Part shown: positions 36,533-45,049 of the stretch, in pieces
Position numbering within the stretch: the stretch's first letter is position 1
Layout of the letters: every line of letters begins with the position of its first letter
Assembly: GCF_030403435.1 (NCBI RefSeq)
Contig: NZ_JAUEPH010000006.1
Location: 124,001 to 188,000 of the forward strand
Length of the DNA: 64,000 bases
Reading direction: 5' to 3'
Origin: Algoriphagus sediminis
Lineage (GTDB): Bacteria > Bacteroidota > Bacteroidia > Cytophagales > Cyclobacteriaceae
Program-made: the position numbers and the translations under genes
The notes under the pieces: model-generated
The model's input: the letters and a program-made list of their open reading frames with translations, nothing else
What the model was told of the DNA's origin: nothing
The model's database searches: none

Positions 36533-38044
36533 TTATTCCAAATCGCTTAGACAGGGAATCCCTTCCCTAGAAAATTGCCCGAAAGGAGGCCGAATCCGAT
36601 ATTCTTCGATTTGCTTTTGCCAATCAATGTTTTCATGCTGATAATCCGGCGTATACCGTGCCTCATCCCAATAGGTTGATTTGGGGTTTTCGAATCTCGG
36701 GTCACCCGTTTGCTCCATCCAATCCAAGAGCTCCTTTCTCATTTCTTCCTTGACGCTTGCAAAACTCGGGTTGCTTGCCAAGTTGTTCAGTTGGTAAGGA
36801 TCTTTTTCCACATCATATAGTTCTTCCTCAGGCCTTTGGCCAAAGCTTAATTCAAATAAATCAGGAAATCCAGCTGCCGATTTCCCCTCCAAAGCCATAA
36901 TCAAAAACTTGGTAATAGAATGATCTACATCCCCGTATTGCCCGACGGACTGATGGACTGTCGGGTCACCAGCGGGATTTCGCTCCGGCATGGGATTCCA
37001 GATATAGAGGTATTGATGAGTTCGAACCGCCCGCATGGGATAGCTGAGATCTCCTTTTCTCACATTGGCATGACGCTCCCGCTCCAGAAAGACCTGATCC
37101 CGATCTTGCTTTTCTCCCGCCAAAAGCCCACAAAGTGATTGCCCTGACATAGAGTTTTGGCTTTGGCCCGCAGCCTCTACAAAACTCGGAGCGAAGTCTA
37201 CAAAATTCACAAAGTCATGAACCACCGTTCCTGGCTTGACTTTCTTGGGCCAGCGAATCGCAAGAGGCATGCGAGTGCCATAGTCATAGAGATTGGCTTT
37301 GGCCCGAGGAAAAGGCATTCCGTTGTCACTCGTCATCACGATGATGGTATTGTCCAGTTCGCCCATTTCCTCCAGCATCGCGATCAGTTGCCCGCATTCC
37401 CGATCAAAGCGCTCGATCTCGAAGTAATAATCCACGATATCATTTCGCACGCAGTCATTATCCGGGAAAAAGCCGGGAACTACCACATCTTCTAGTTTCA
37501 TTCCGGCTTGAATTCCCGTGTTGGCTACATACTCCCTATGAGGATCAGTACTTCCAAACCAAAAAGTAAATGGGGCTCCATCTGGACGATTGGCTAAAAA
37601 TTCGGCAAAACCCGTGTAGCTTTTGCCCGCGGGATTATGATCAAAACCAGTTACTTCGAACTCTCCCGGTCCCCAGCCTTTGCGGGTGGAACCGGTGTGA
37701 TAGCCAGCCTTTTCTAAAATTTGAACATAAGTGGGCTGGGCATTTGGGAACTCAGACCAGAGATTTCCTCCATCTCCGTTTTGATGAGGATATCGGCCCA
37801 GCAAAACTGAAGCTCTTGAAGGAGAGCATGAAGGGGATGCGGTATATGCATTGGTGAAAAGTGCTCCTTCAGCGGCCAGTCGGTCAAAGGTGGGTGTTCT
37901 TACGACTTGATCCCCATAGACTCCTGCATGTGGAAAAGACCAATCGTCGGCGATTAGAAAGAGGATATTGGGTTGTTTGCTTTGTGCATTCGCGGTAAAA
38001 AAGCAGGAGAGTAAAAGAGAAAGGGCTAGGAACAGACTTTTCAT
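36533..38044 (-). CDS. Secreted S1-family sulfatase
   Basis: A 503 aa sulfatase with a signal peptide (1-21). The formylglycine motif CSPSR is at 73-77. Metal-site segments NILFLIADDWSFPHAG and IVMTSDNGMPFPRAK, the substrate-site GSTRKGWGPG, and a C-terminal DVEKDPYQLNNLA segment are present. Similar in class to the first sulfatase but clearly diverged and not lipid-anchored. An upstream ATG at 38098 would put 18 polar residues before the signal peptide, so 38044 is preferred. Confidence 0.9.
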   Translation of the reverse strand: MKSLFLALSLLLSCFFTANAQSKQPNILFLIADDWSFPHAGVYGDQVVRTPTFDRLAAEGALFTNAYTASPSCSPSRASVLLGRYPHQNGDGGNLWSEFPNAQPTYVQILEKAGYHTGSTRKGWGPGEFEVTGFDHNPAGKSYTGFAEFLANRPDGAPFTFWFGSTDPHREYVANTGIQAGMKLEDVVVPGFFPDNDCVRNDIVDYYFEIERFDRECGQLIAMLEEMGELDNTIIVMTSDNGMPFPRAKANLYDYGTRMPLAIRWPKKVKPGTVVHDFVNFVDFAPSFVEAAGQSQNSMSGQSLCGLLAGEKQDRDQVFLERERHANVRKGDLSYPMRAVRTHQYLYIWNPMPERNPAGDPTVHQSVGQYGDVDHSITKFLIMALEGKSAAGFPDLFELSFGQRPEEELYDVEKDPYQLNNLASNPSFASVKEEMRKELLDWMEQTGDPRFENPKSTYWDEARYTPDYQHENIDWQKQIEEYRIRPPFGQFSREGIPCLSDLE

Positions 38045-38188
38045 AGACTTAAAGTTTCTTGAATTTAGATTGGTAGAAGTTTTATTCCAACCTTCCATGG
38101 TTCAAGTATTTATTTGGGTAGAAAATAAAATAATTTGCGATGCAACCTTCGGCCATTTTCGTGCATCTACTTCTCAGGAAGTAACTTT

Positions 38189-38196
38189 TATCTTTG
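38189..38196 (+). promoter_or_regulatory. -7 promoter element of the outer-membrane protein gene
   Basis: TATCTTTG matches the Bacteroidota sigma consensus TAnnTTTG exactly and lies 16 bases before the TTG start at 38213, implying a very short leader. No good -33 TTG is seen at the usual distance. Confidence 0.45.
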
Positions 38197-38212
38197 AACA
38201 AACCGCGCTGTT

Positions 38213-39019
38213 TTGAAAAAAATCATAATCGTCTTGGTTTTGCTGCTGGGTTTCCAATCCCTCAAAGCTCAAGAAAAGGAAGGTTATTGGGGTCTTGCCA
38301 TTGGCTTGAGATCTCAAACCTTTCAAGATCAACTGATCACGCAAAGCCGTTACAGTGGTGCACCGATCTATTTCATGTTGAATCATGAGCGTCAAAAACC
38401 CAAGAAGTTCAGCAGTTTTCAGTTCGAGGGAAGCGTGGGTCCTTTGAAAACGAAGGAGTTTGAACTGGGAAAAAATCTGGGAAGGTACCAACAGCCACAG
38501 ATCACCTCCTACTGGAACGAAATCACCTATTCCTCGCTTTTTCTATTCAAGTCATCCGAAAAGTCCAGCTGGTGGATAGGTCCTTCTGTCTCCAATCTGA
38601 TTCATGTTCGCTTTTCTCCCCGTTGGGATAATAGTTCAATCAATTATGATTTCAGCGGGAATCTTCAGGCTGAGGTACGTTACCGCCAAAGTTTTGAGCT
38701 TTTTGGGAAAAAGATGAAAGGAAATATTGGGCTTAAGCTTCCGCTGATCGGCTACATGACCCGTCCAATTTTTGCAGGGGTTCCCGATTTTTTGGATCAG
38801 GAAAGAGGCTTTGAAAACCAACTGTTTGAAAATACTTCTTTGAGTTGGCTGGGTAATTTCCCCCGAATCCAATTTGACAACTTTGTGGAATTCCCCATCG
38901 CTGGGGGGAATAAGATTCAGGTGATTTACAATTGGGAATATTATTCTTTCCAGAGCCCCAACCCCGTTCAGACAGCCGCTCACACTTTTGGTATCAACTT
39001 TCTAATGCGAACGAAATGA
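38213..39019 (+). CDS. Putative outer-membrane beta-barrel protein of unknown function
   Basis: A 268 aa secreted protein: signal peptide 1-19 (LLLGFQSLKAQ), then alternating-hydrophobicity strands with many aromatic residues and a C-terminal strand ending FGINFLMRTK. I recognise no family. The start must be TTG 38213: the frame is closed by TGA at 38195 and no ATG or GTG precedes the signal peptide. Its TGA overlaps the start of the S41 peptidase gene (ATGA), suggesting a functional pair. Confidence 0.75.
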   Translation: MKKIIIVLVLLLGFQSLKAQEKEGYWGLAIGLRSQTFQDQLITQSRYSGAPIYFMLNHERQKPKKFSSFQFEGSVGPLKTKEFELGKNLGRYQQPQITSYWNEITYSSLFLFKSSEKSSWWIGPSVSNLIHVRFSPRWDNSSINYDFSGNLQAEVRYRQSFELFGKKMKGNIGLKLPLIGYMTRPIFAGVPDFLDQERGFENQLFENTSLSWLGNFPRIQFDNFVEFPIAGGNKIQVIYNWEYYSFQSPNPVQTAAHTFGINFLMRTK

Positions 39020-40026
39020 AAAAGCTAACTGGAATTTGGACCCTATGTATTCTGCTTGTTTGTGGATCTTGTGAACAGCTATTTCTGGACTCTCAGCCGG
39101 ATAATTCAAATGCTGAGAATTTTGATATTCTCTGGGAAGTGATGAATGAGCGCTATTCGCTTTTTGAGTATAAAAAAATCGACTGGGATAGTGTACGTAA
39201 TGTGTATCGTCCGTTGGCCCTTCAGGCCCAAACTGACACTGAGCTTTACGATGTATTTGCATCAATGCTCAACACCCTTCGTGACGGTCATGTAAACCTT
39301 CGAACACCTTTCGATATTAGTAGGTATTTACCCTATTTGGGCGAACCTGCTAATTACAGTTTTGATGTTTTGGAGCAAAATTATCTTGGGGATTACCGCA
39401 TTACTGGATTTTTACTCAATCAAGAGATCGATGGAGTAGGGTATATCCATTATCGAAGTTTTGCCACACCGATTTTGGACTCAGAATTGAATTATGTGAT
39501 AGATCGCTTCAAGGACTTGCCAGGGGTGATCATAGATATTCGAAACAACGAAGGCGGAGATCCTGCCAACGGTTTGAAAATCATGTCCCGAATCATTAAA
39601 GAGCGGACCAAGCTTTTCTCATACCAATTAAAAAACGGCCCAGGTACAAATGATTTTTCAGATGAAAAAGAGATTTTTCTTGACCCCGATACAGAAAATC
39701 CGTCTTTCAATGGGAGAATTGTGGTGCTGACCAATCGGGCTGTTTACAGCGCAGGAAGCTATTTTTCAGCCTATACAAAAGCTCTTCCAAATGTCCCTCT
39801 CATTGGAGATGACACCGGAGGGGGATCAGGCGTGCCAGCAGGATACGATCTCCCCAATGGCTGGTATTTCAACTATAGCAGTACGATTGGCTACACGGTA
39901 GACGGGCTGAATTTCGAAGGAGGAGTGCCAGTTGACATCCGGGTAGAAATGACACCTGAGGACATAGCCGCAGGAAGGGACCCGATATTGGAGCGTGCTA
40001 TTGAGTATGTGAAGAGGGGAAATTAA
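39016..40026 (+). CDS. S41-family (C-terminal processing type) peptidase lipoprotein
   Basis: A 336 aa protein from ATG 39016, which overlaps the preceding stop by four bases and gives a lipoprotein signal (LVCGSC, Cys19). An N-terminal helical region (LRDGHVNL at about 90) precedes the protease fold with GVIIDIRNNEGGDP and LTNRAVYSAGSYFS, the latter bearing the likely nucleophile Ser, and GDDTGGGSGVP. No PDZ domain is evident. Probably a periplasmic or surface protease; target unknown. Confidence 0.87.
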   Translation: MKKLTGIWTLCILLVCGSCEQLFLDSQPDNSNAENFDILWEVMNERYSLFEYKKIDWDSVRNVYRPLALQAQTDTELYDVFASMLNTLRDGHVNLRTPFDISRYLPYLGEPANYSFDVLEQNYLGDYRITGFLLNQEIDGVGYIHYRSFATPILDSELNYVIDRFKDLPGVIIDIRNNEGGDPANGLKIMSRIIKERTKLFSYQLKNGPGTNDFSDEKEIFLDPDTENPSFNGRIVVLTNRAVYSAGSYFSAYTKALPNVPLIGDDTGGGSGVPAGYDLPNGWYFNYSSTIGYTVDGLNFEGGVPVDIRVEMTPEDIAAGRDPILERAIEYVKRGN

Positions 40027-40058
40027 TTGGAAACAAAGTATCCTCTGTCCTAATTTTA

Positions 40059-41918
40059 TCAGTTTACCTCAAAGACGGCCGATTCCCAAGGACCAAAATC
40101 CAAATCGATCTCAGCGCCTGAGTCTGTAACTCGTAACATGGTCTTTTTCTTTCCAAACATCAACTCCTTGATCTCCCGCTCTCCTTTTTCCAAGCCCCAT
40201 GCTTTTAGCAATTCTGGAGAAAGTTTTAGCGTCGTTTTCAACGATTGGAATTCATCAAAGTTGGTTACTACGATCAACTTCTGACTTTCATCCCAGCGTG
40301 CATAAGAGAAAGCCTTGTCCGTGTAATTCGGATTAATCGATCTATTGAAGACATGTAAATCTAAGTATTCCCCCATCAGTGCCGAACTGTTTCGGGTAAA
40401 GTTCAGCACCTCGGAATAGTAGTTTCGCAGCGCTTTTTCATTGTCTGAAAGTTGCCCTCCGTCAAATTTTCCTCCATTCATCCACTTCTGATGCTGTGGT
40501 ACGCCGATGTAATCGAAAATGGAGGTACGGCTAGGGTCGCCAAAGCCCGCATCTTCAGCACCTGGTTCTCCTACTTCTTGGCCGAAATAGATCATCGTCG
40601 GAGAAGTGGTGGAGGTGGCTGAAACCACTAAAGCCGGTAAAGCTTTCCACGGATTTCCAGCGAATTCAGGACTGGCAATCCGCTGCTCATCATGATTCTC
40701 CAAGAAATGAAGCATATGATGCTCGATGTCCTTTAATCCATCCAAAATCGGAGGTAAATTATCAGTGGACCCATACCCGTACATGATGTGCTTCAAGGTG
40801 TCATACAGCTCTACCTTATCATAGAGGTAATCCATTTTGCCCTTGTGGATATAGTCTCGATACAAGCTGGGATTATAGACTTCAGCTAATAGAAAGGCCT
40901 CCGGATTGGTGTTTTTGATATTGGAATTGAGGTAAGACCAAAACTCCACAGGTACCATTTCCGCCATGTCGAAGCGGAAACCATCCACATCTTTGCCCAG
41001 CCAAAATTGGGTAATATCCTTAAATTTTTTCCAGGAATCCGGCACGTCCTTGCCCTGCCAGAATTCATAATGCGCCTTCCAATCCAAGGAGTCCGCTCCA
41101 GAAGGTAATTCATCAAAATCCTTTTTACCGTCGGGACTTACTCCATAATTGATTTTGACCGTCTCATACCAATCGTAGAAATCAGGTTGAGCCAATCGGG
41201 AACCGTTTCCAGTCCATTTAGCTGGGTTTTCGTCAAACTTTCCATCGGCTAATGGATGCTTTTCCGCGCCTAGCGGCTGATAGCCGTTTTTGGGTTCTGG
41301 TACCTGAAAAGCTTCTCCTGGGATATAGTAAAAGTTGTTATCCTTAGCGTATTCGACCGTTTTATCATCATCCGCACCGAAATCCAGAACTCCTTCCGGA
41401 TTATTTTTCCCTTCATAATGTCTTGAAACGTGATTAGGGACAATATCAATGATCACCTTCATTTCGTGCTTATGAGTGCGGGCAATCAAGGCTTCGAATT
41501 CCTCCATCCGCTTGGTCACATCCACCGCCAAATCAGGATTGACTTGGTAGTAATCCCGTACTGCATAAGGCGAACCTGCACGTCCCTTAATCACATCCGG
41601 ATCATCTGAACTTACGCCGATCTCAGGAAAATCTCCAATAACTCCATGATGAGGCACTCCGGTGTACCAAATGTGGGATACGCCCAGTTTTTTGATCTCC
41701 TCCAAAGCTGTATCCGTGAAATCATTAAACTTTCCAACACCGTTTTCTTCCTTGGTTCCCCAGGGCTTATTGCTGGTATTTGTGTTGCCAAAAAGGCGGG
41801 TAAAAACCTGGTAAACGACGATTTTTTGAGGTTTCATAGGTTTTGGTTCGGTTTGTTCATTTGGCTGGCAAGCCAGACCTGTCAGAATTATGGATAGGAA
41901 AGTGACAAATCTTTTCAT
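40059..41918 (-). CDS. GH13 alpha-amylase family lipoprotein
   Basis: A 619 aa glycoside hydrolase with a lipoprotein signal (LTGLAC, Cys17). GH13 regions are readable: IIDIVPNHVSRHY (region I), VDGFRFDMAEMVP with nucleophile Asp (II), AFLLAEVYNP with acid/base Glu (III) and FLENHDEQRIASP (IV). A C-terminal beta-sandwich of about 100 residues follows. It should cut alpha-glucans at the cell surface or in the periplasm. There is no SusC/SusD, so it is not in a classical starch locus here. Confidence 0.93.
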   Translation of the reverse strand: MKRFVTFLSIILTGLACQPNEQTEPKPMKPQKIVVYQVFTRLFGNTNTSNKPWGTKEENGVGKFNDFTDTALEEIKKLGVSHIWYTGVPHHGVIGDFPEIGVSSDDPDVIKGRAGSPYAVRDYYQVNPDLAVDVTKRMEEFEALIARTHKHEMKVIIDIVPNHVSRHYEGKNNPEGVLDFGADDDKTVEYAKDNNFYYIPGEAFQVPEPKNGYQPLGAEKHPLADGKFDENPAKWTGNGSRLAQPDFYDWYETVKINYGVSPDGKKDFDELPSGADSLDWKAHYEFWQGKDVPDSWKKFKDITQFWLGKDVDGFRFDMAEMVPVEFWSYLNSNIKNTNPEAFLLAEVYNPSLYRDYIHKGKMDYLYDKVELYDTLKHIMYGYGSTDNLPPILDGLKDIEHHMLHFLENHDEQRIASPEFAGNPWKALPALVVSATSTTSPTMIYFGQEVGEPGAEDAGFGDPSRTSIFDYIGVPQHQKWMNGGKFDGGQLSDNEKALRNYYSEVLNFTRNSSALMGEYLDLHVFNRSINPNYTDKAFSYARWDESQKLIVVTNFDEFQSLKTTLKLSPELLKAWGLEKGEREIKELMFGKKKTMLRVTDSGAEIDLDFGPWESAVFEVN

Positions 41919-42015
41919 GTTGGAAAATTAGAACAAAAAGAAATCAAATCTCAAGACAAGGGCGAATTTGGCAAAAATGAAGTCAAATCGCCTGATTTGA
42001 ATTAAATACTGATTT

Positions 42016-42068
42016 ATTGAAAAAAATATTATAATTATTGAAAAACAATAAAAAATATATGATATTTG
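42016..42068 (+). promoter_or_regulatory. AT-rich promoter of the DUF2975/HTH pair
   Basis: TTG at 42038-42040, a 20-base spacer and GATATTTG at 42061-42068 (7 of 8 to TAnnTTTG) give a plausible Bacteroidota promoter 20 bases before the start codon. ATTGAAAAA occurs twice (from 42016 and 42037), which could be operator half-sites for the HTH protein of the pair. Confidence 0.45.
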
Positions 42069-42088
42069 ATTAATTAAAATTTCAAATT

Positions 42089-42619
42089 ATGACTTTAGCC
42101 TCCAAGACCCCACTAATACTTAAGATCATGCGAGTCATCGCCTGGATTGCATTTATCGGTTTTTTGATTCAAGGATTTTCAATTTTAGGACTGACCATCT
42201 TTACAGTCTTAAAGGATACTGGAGCGGAGGATTTTTATGATCATATGGACCTTTCAATTCTGTTGGATTACAGCAAATTTCAATTCATCGGTTTCAATTC
42301 CTTTCTTGTTCTAGGCTCTTTTTTGAAATCAATTGTTTGGCTTTTGGTGATCAAGACCCTTACCGGATTTAATCTGAGTCAACCTTTTACCATGGAAGTA
42401 ATTAAGAAACTTGAAGAGATGAGCTACTTTTTGTTCAGTATTTGGGTGATTAATATCATCGCCAATATTCAGCAGAATTACTTATTGCATCGTACCGGGG
42501 AATTTTTTGGAGAGAAGGCAAGTGGAGAATTTCTGTTTATGGCAGGATTGGTTTTTGTTATTTCCCAAATTTTCAAAAGAGGGGTGGAAATGCAAACTGA
42601 AAATGAATTGACTGTCTGA
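42089..42619 (+). CDS. DUF2975 family four-helix membrane protein
   Basis: A 176 aa protein with four membrane segments (about 15-37, 64-92, 111-130, 147-165) and NLSQPFTMEVIKKLEEMS between segments two and three, the DUF2975 hallmark. It is followed two bases later by a small HTH regulator, the standard partner in this family. The function is unknown; the pair looks like a membrane sensor and a DNA-binding protein. Confidence 0.85.
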   Translation: MTLASKTPLILKIMRVIAWIAFIGFLIQGFSILGLTIFTVLKDTGAEDFYDHMDLSILLDYSKFQFIGFNSFLVLGSFLKSIVWLLVIKTLTGFNLSQPFTMEVIKKLEEMSYFLFSIWVINIIANIQQNYLLHRTGEFFGEKASGEFLFMAGLVFVISQIFKRGVEMQTENELTV

Positions 42620-42621
42620 TT

Positions 42622-42831
42622 ATGCCGATTATTGTGAACCTTGATGTGATGATGGCTAAGCGAAAAACTTCACTTAATGAGCTTTCAGAAAAAGTGGGAG
42701 TTACTACAGCCAATTTATCTATCTTAAAAACGGGCAAAGCCAAGGCAGTAAGATTTAGTACGCTGCAGGCTATTTGTGAGGCTCTGGATTGCCAGCCAGG
42801 AGATATTTTAGAATGGCGAAAAGAGAACTGA
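42622..42831 (+). CDS. Small XRE/Cro-type HTH regulator (YozG-like)
   Basis: A 69 aa single-domain helix-turn-helix protein: MMAKRKTSLNELSEKVGVT, TTANLSILKTGKAKAVRF and LQAICEALDCQPGDILEW match the short Cro/C1 type found after DUF2975 genes. Two bases separate it from the DUF2975 stop. Likely autoregulates its operon. Confidence 0.9.
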   Translation: MPIIVNLDVMMAKRKTSLNELSEKVGVTTANLSILKTGKAKAVRFSTLQAICEALDCQPGDILEWRKEN

Positions 42832-42945
42832 TCCTGCTCCAGAACTAGCCGTTGGATGGAATTCTTTTCAATTCACCTTTACTAGACTCAATTTGACAGG
42901 GTTGAAATAGGATTATCAATTAATTTAGACCCTTAGAAATGAGTA

Positions 42946-43758
42946 TCAAATCTTAGACTCTAGCTCTTCTTTTTTGCTCAGCAAAAAGCTTTGTTCCGGT
43001 TCTTCTTTCAATGCTTCATCTACTATTTCCAAAGCTTTATCAAATTCTTCTTTGCCTTCGTAAGTTAGCATCAAGGCATAACGAAAAGTCTGGCGATCAT
43101 TTAGGTTGTTTGATTCACCAAGGAAATATCTGGACAGTTCCTCAGAATCTTCGAATTTTCCCTCGTCAATAACCTCCTGAATAAATGGAAATATGAATTC
43201 TAATTCCATATGGAAATCTAATACAGACTCAGTGCTAATGATTTCTTCATAAGATGCAACTACCAAGTCTACTCCTCCCTTATCATAAAGTGTGGAGAGC
43301 GTATCCGATAAGGGTAATTTTGGTTCGGAAACAGAAACAATTTCATATCGGTCATACACTAAAGTTGCATTCGGCGGAATAACATCACTAGCTCCATCAT
43401 CTCCATAGGCTAATGAATCAGGAAGAATAGCTAGCACATTATCACCTTCTTTCATGAGATAAGCCATTTCCTCAAATCCTGAGATCACAGGATCGTATCC
43501 CAGAATAAATGAGAAGAGTGAATCTGGTGCTTCATACGAATTCCAAACGACAGAATCTTCAACCATTAGACTGAGCTTCGTATCTAGCATAGAGCCCTTT
43601 TCCGCTTTCTTACCCTCGCCTCTTTTCAGGAAGACATATCGAAGACCGGTTTCGGTTTGGATGGTATCTCCGGTTTCAGCCTCTTCGATTGAACCTGATG
43701 GTCCGGAACAAGCGGCCAAATAAATTAAAATGGAAAAGAAAAAGATTGACCTTTTCAT
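42946..43758 (-). CDS. FKBP-type peptidyl-prolyl isomerase lipoprotein with C-terminal helical extension
   Basis: A 270 aa protein from ATG 43758. Lipoprotein signal ends LAAC (Cys17). An FKBP domain spans about 25-145 (TGLRYVFLKRGEG, PVISGFEEMAYLMKEGD, IPPNATLVYDRYEIVSV), with AYLMKEGDN in place of the more usual LxxMxxGxK. The last about 110 residues are helical, Glu-rich, TPR-like (FRYALMLTYEGKEEFDKALEIV) and not part of the FKBP fold. Likely an outer-membrane or periplasmic folding helper; isomerase activity is inferred. Confidence 0.83.
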   Translation of the reverse strand: MKRSIFFFSILIYLAACSGPSGSIEEAETGDTIQTETGLRYVFLKRGEGKKAEKGSMLDTKLSLMVEDSVVWNSYEAPDSLFSFILGYDPVISGFEEMAYLMKEGDNVLAILPDSLAYGDDGASDVIPPNATLVYDRYEIVSVSEPKLPLSDTLSTLYDKGGVDLVVASYEEIISTESVLDFHMELEFIFPFIQEVIDEGKFEDSEELSRYFLGESNNLNDRQTFRYALMLTYEGKEEFDKALEIVDEALKEEPEQSFLLSKKEELESKI

Positions 43759-43776
43759 AGTGCTGTAGGTTGATGT

Positions 43777-43784
43777 CAAAAGTA
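43777..43784 (-). promoter_or_regulatory. -7 promoter element of the FKBP gene
   Basis: On minus, TACTTTTG fits TAnnTTTG exactly and ends 18 bases before the FKBP start. No TTG box stands at the expected -33 distance. Confidence 0.42.
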
Positions 43785-43840
43785 AGATAGCCATTTCTGC
43801 GAAATGAAAGGTTTCAAAAGAGCTTGTGCTCTTTGGGTTT

Positions 43841-44230
43841 TCAAACCGTCAATTCAATCCAGTTACCTTCTGGATCTTCTATTACGCTTTCAAAGTACCC
43901 ATCACCGGTAGTTCGAGGTTCTCCAACCACCTTGATTCCTTCTTTTTTTGCTTTGGCCGTATAGGCCAAAACATCAGACTGGCTACCAAGAGAAATCGCA
44001 AAATGGGCAAGGCCAATCCGATCAGAATGGGAAATGCCAGAATCGGAAATGTTTTCTTCCCGATGCATTAATTCTAATCTTGCCCCCTTGGGAAATGAAA
44101 GAAAATAGGAACTAAATTTTTTCCTTGGGTTGTGATAGAGGTCATTGCTTCCAAGGTCAAAAAAATCACAGTAAAAAGAGCGCATCTTTTCCAAATCTCT
44201 TACCCAGATGGCTAGATGTTCTATTCGCAT
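43841..44230 (-). CDS. VOC-family (glyoxalase-like) metal-binding protein
   Basis: A 129 aa VOC protein: RIEHLAIWVRDLEKMRSFY begins module one (His5), LELMHRE contributes Glu, GLAHFAISLGS gives the second His, and DPEGNWIELTV supplies the C-terminal Glu. So all four metal ligands of the glyoxalase I type appear to be present. It follows the tandem PPK2 genes by 27 bases on the same strand and may be cotranscribed; the substrate is unknown. Confidence 0.85.
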   Translation of the reverse strand: MRIEHLAIWVRDLEKMRSFYCDFFDLGSNDLYHNPRKKFSSYFLSFPKGARLELMHREENISDSGISHSDRIGLAHFAISLGSQSDVLAYTAKAKKEGIKVVGEPRTTGDGYFESVIEDPEGNWIELTV

Positions 44231-44257
44231 GTTGAAAATGAGATGAACGTTTTGGGC

Positions 44258-45046
44258 TTAGACTTCTAAGGATTCATTGTAAGGAATGATGTCCAGAAAA
44301 TGGTTAATGGCAAATAATCTAGCCTCTAGTTTTTGATTGGCGCTTACTACGACCCAAGGCACCAATTCTGTGTTGGTTTTCTCAAACATCAACTGTTTAT
44401 AATGAGTGTAAACGTCCCACAATTCCTGAGCTTTCGCATCTACAGGCGTCATTTTCCATCGTTTCAAGGGATTCTTCTTGATATCCTTAAATCGGATGGC
44501 TTGTTCTTCCTTAGAAATAGAAAAATAGAATTTGATTAAATACGTGTCAGATTCAACCAGCATTTTTTCAAAATCATTTACCTGATTCATGAAAATGTGG
44601 TATTCCTCCTCAGTACAGAACCCGTTTACTGGTTCCACCACAGCACGATTATACCAGCTTCTATCGAAGAATACGATTTCACCGGGCTTTGGAAGTTGAT
44701 TTATATACCTCTGAAAAAACCATTGATCCTTTTCGTCTTCAGTAGGTTTATCTAGGGCGACAATACGGAAATGACGAGGGTTGATGTACTCCGTGAACCT
44801 TCGGATTGCTCCTCCTTTGCCTGCGGCATCCCGACCTTCAAAAATCACAACAACTTTTTTTCTTCCCTCAATTACCCATTGTTGGACTTTAATCATTTCC
44901 TCCTGCCGCTTTCTGATTTCCTCGTTATGACTGGAAATGTAGAGGGCTTTTTCAAGGTTTACCTTTTTTGGCTTTAACAGGGCATGTAAACCTAACTTAG
45001 AATTAAGAAGCTCAACGTTTTCTTCTGTCAATTTTATCTTACTCAT
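44258..45046 (-). CDS. ppk2: Polyphosphate kinase 2 family protein (second of a tandem pair)
   Basis: A 262 aa PPK2. Walker A VIFEGRDAAGKGGA (68-80 region), lid/Walker B FFDRSWYNRAVVEP, and QELWDVYTHYKQLMF are intact. PPK2 enzymes use polyphosphate to phosphorylate nucleotides, or the reverse. It starts three bases after the stop of its paralogue and shares with it most of the core motifs, so a tandem duplication followed by divergence is likely. Class (NDP or NMP specific) cannot be set from motifs alone. Confidence 0.93.
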   Translation of the reverse strand: MSKIKLTEENVELLNSKLGLHALLKPKKVNLEKALYISSHNEEIRKRQEEMIKVQQWVIEGRKKVVVIFEGRDAAGKGGAIRRFTEYINPRHFRIVALDKPTEDEKDQWFFQRYINQLPKPGEIVFFDRSWYNRAVVEPVNGFCTEEEYHIFMNQVNDFEKMLVESDTYLIKFYFSISKEEQAIRFKDIKKNPLKRWKMTPVDAKAQELWDVYTHYKQLMFEKTNTELVPWVVVSANQKLEARLFAINHFLDIIPYNESLEV

Positions 45047-45049
45047 GGT

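Noticed and set aside
40059-41918. Starch-utilisation (Sus) locus
   Set aside because: Only a lone GH13 is present; no SusC/SusD pair or Sus regulator is near, and the TonB receptor at 14052 is unlinked and of another type.
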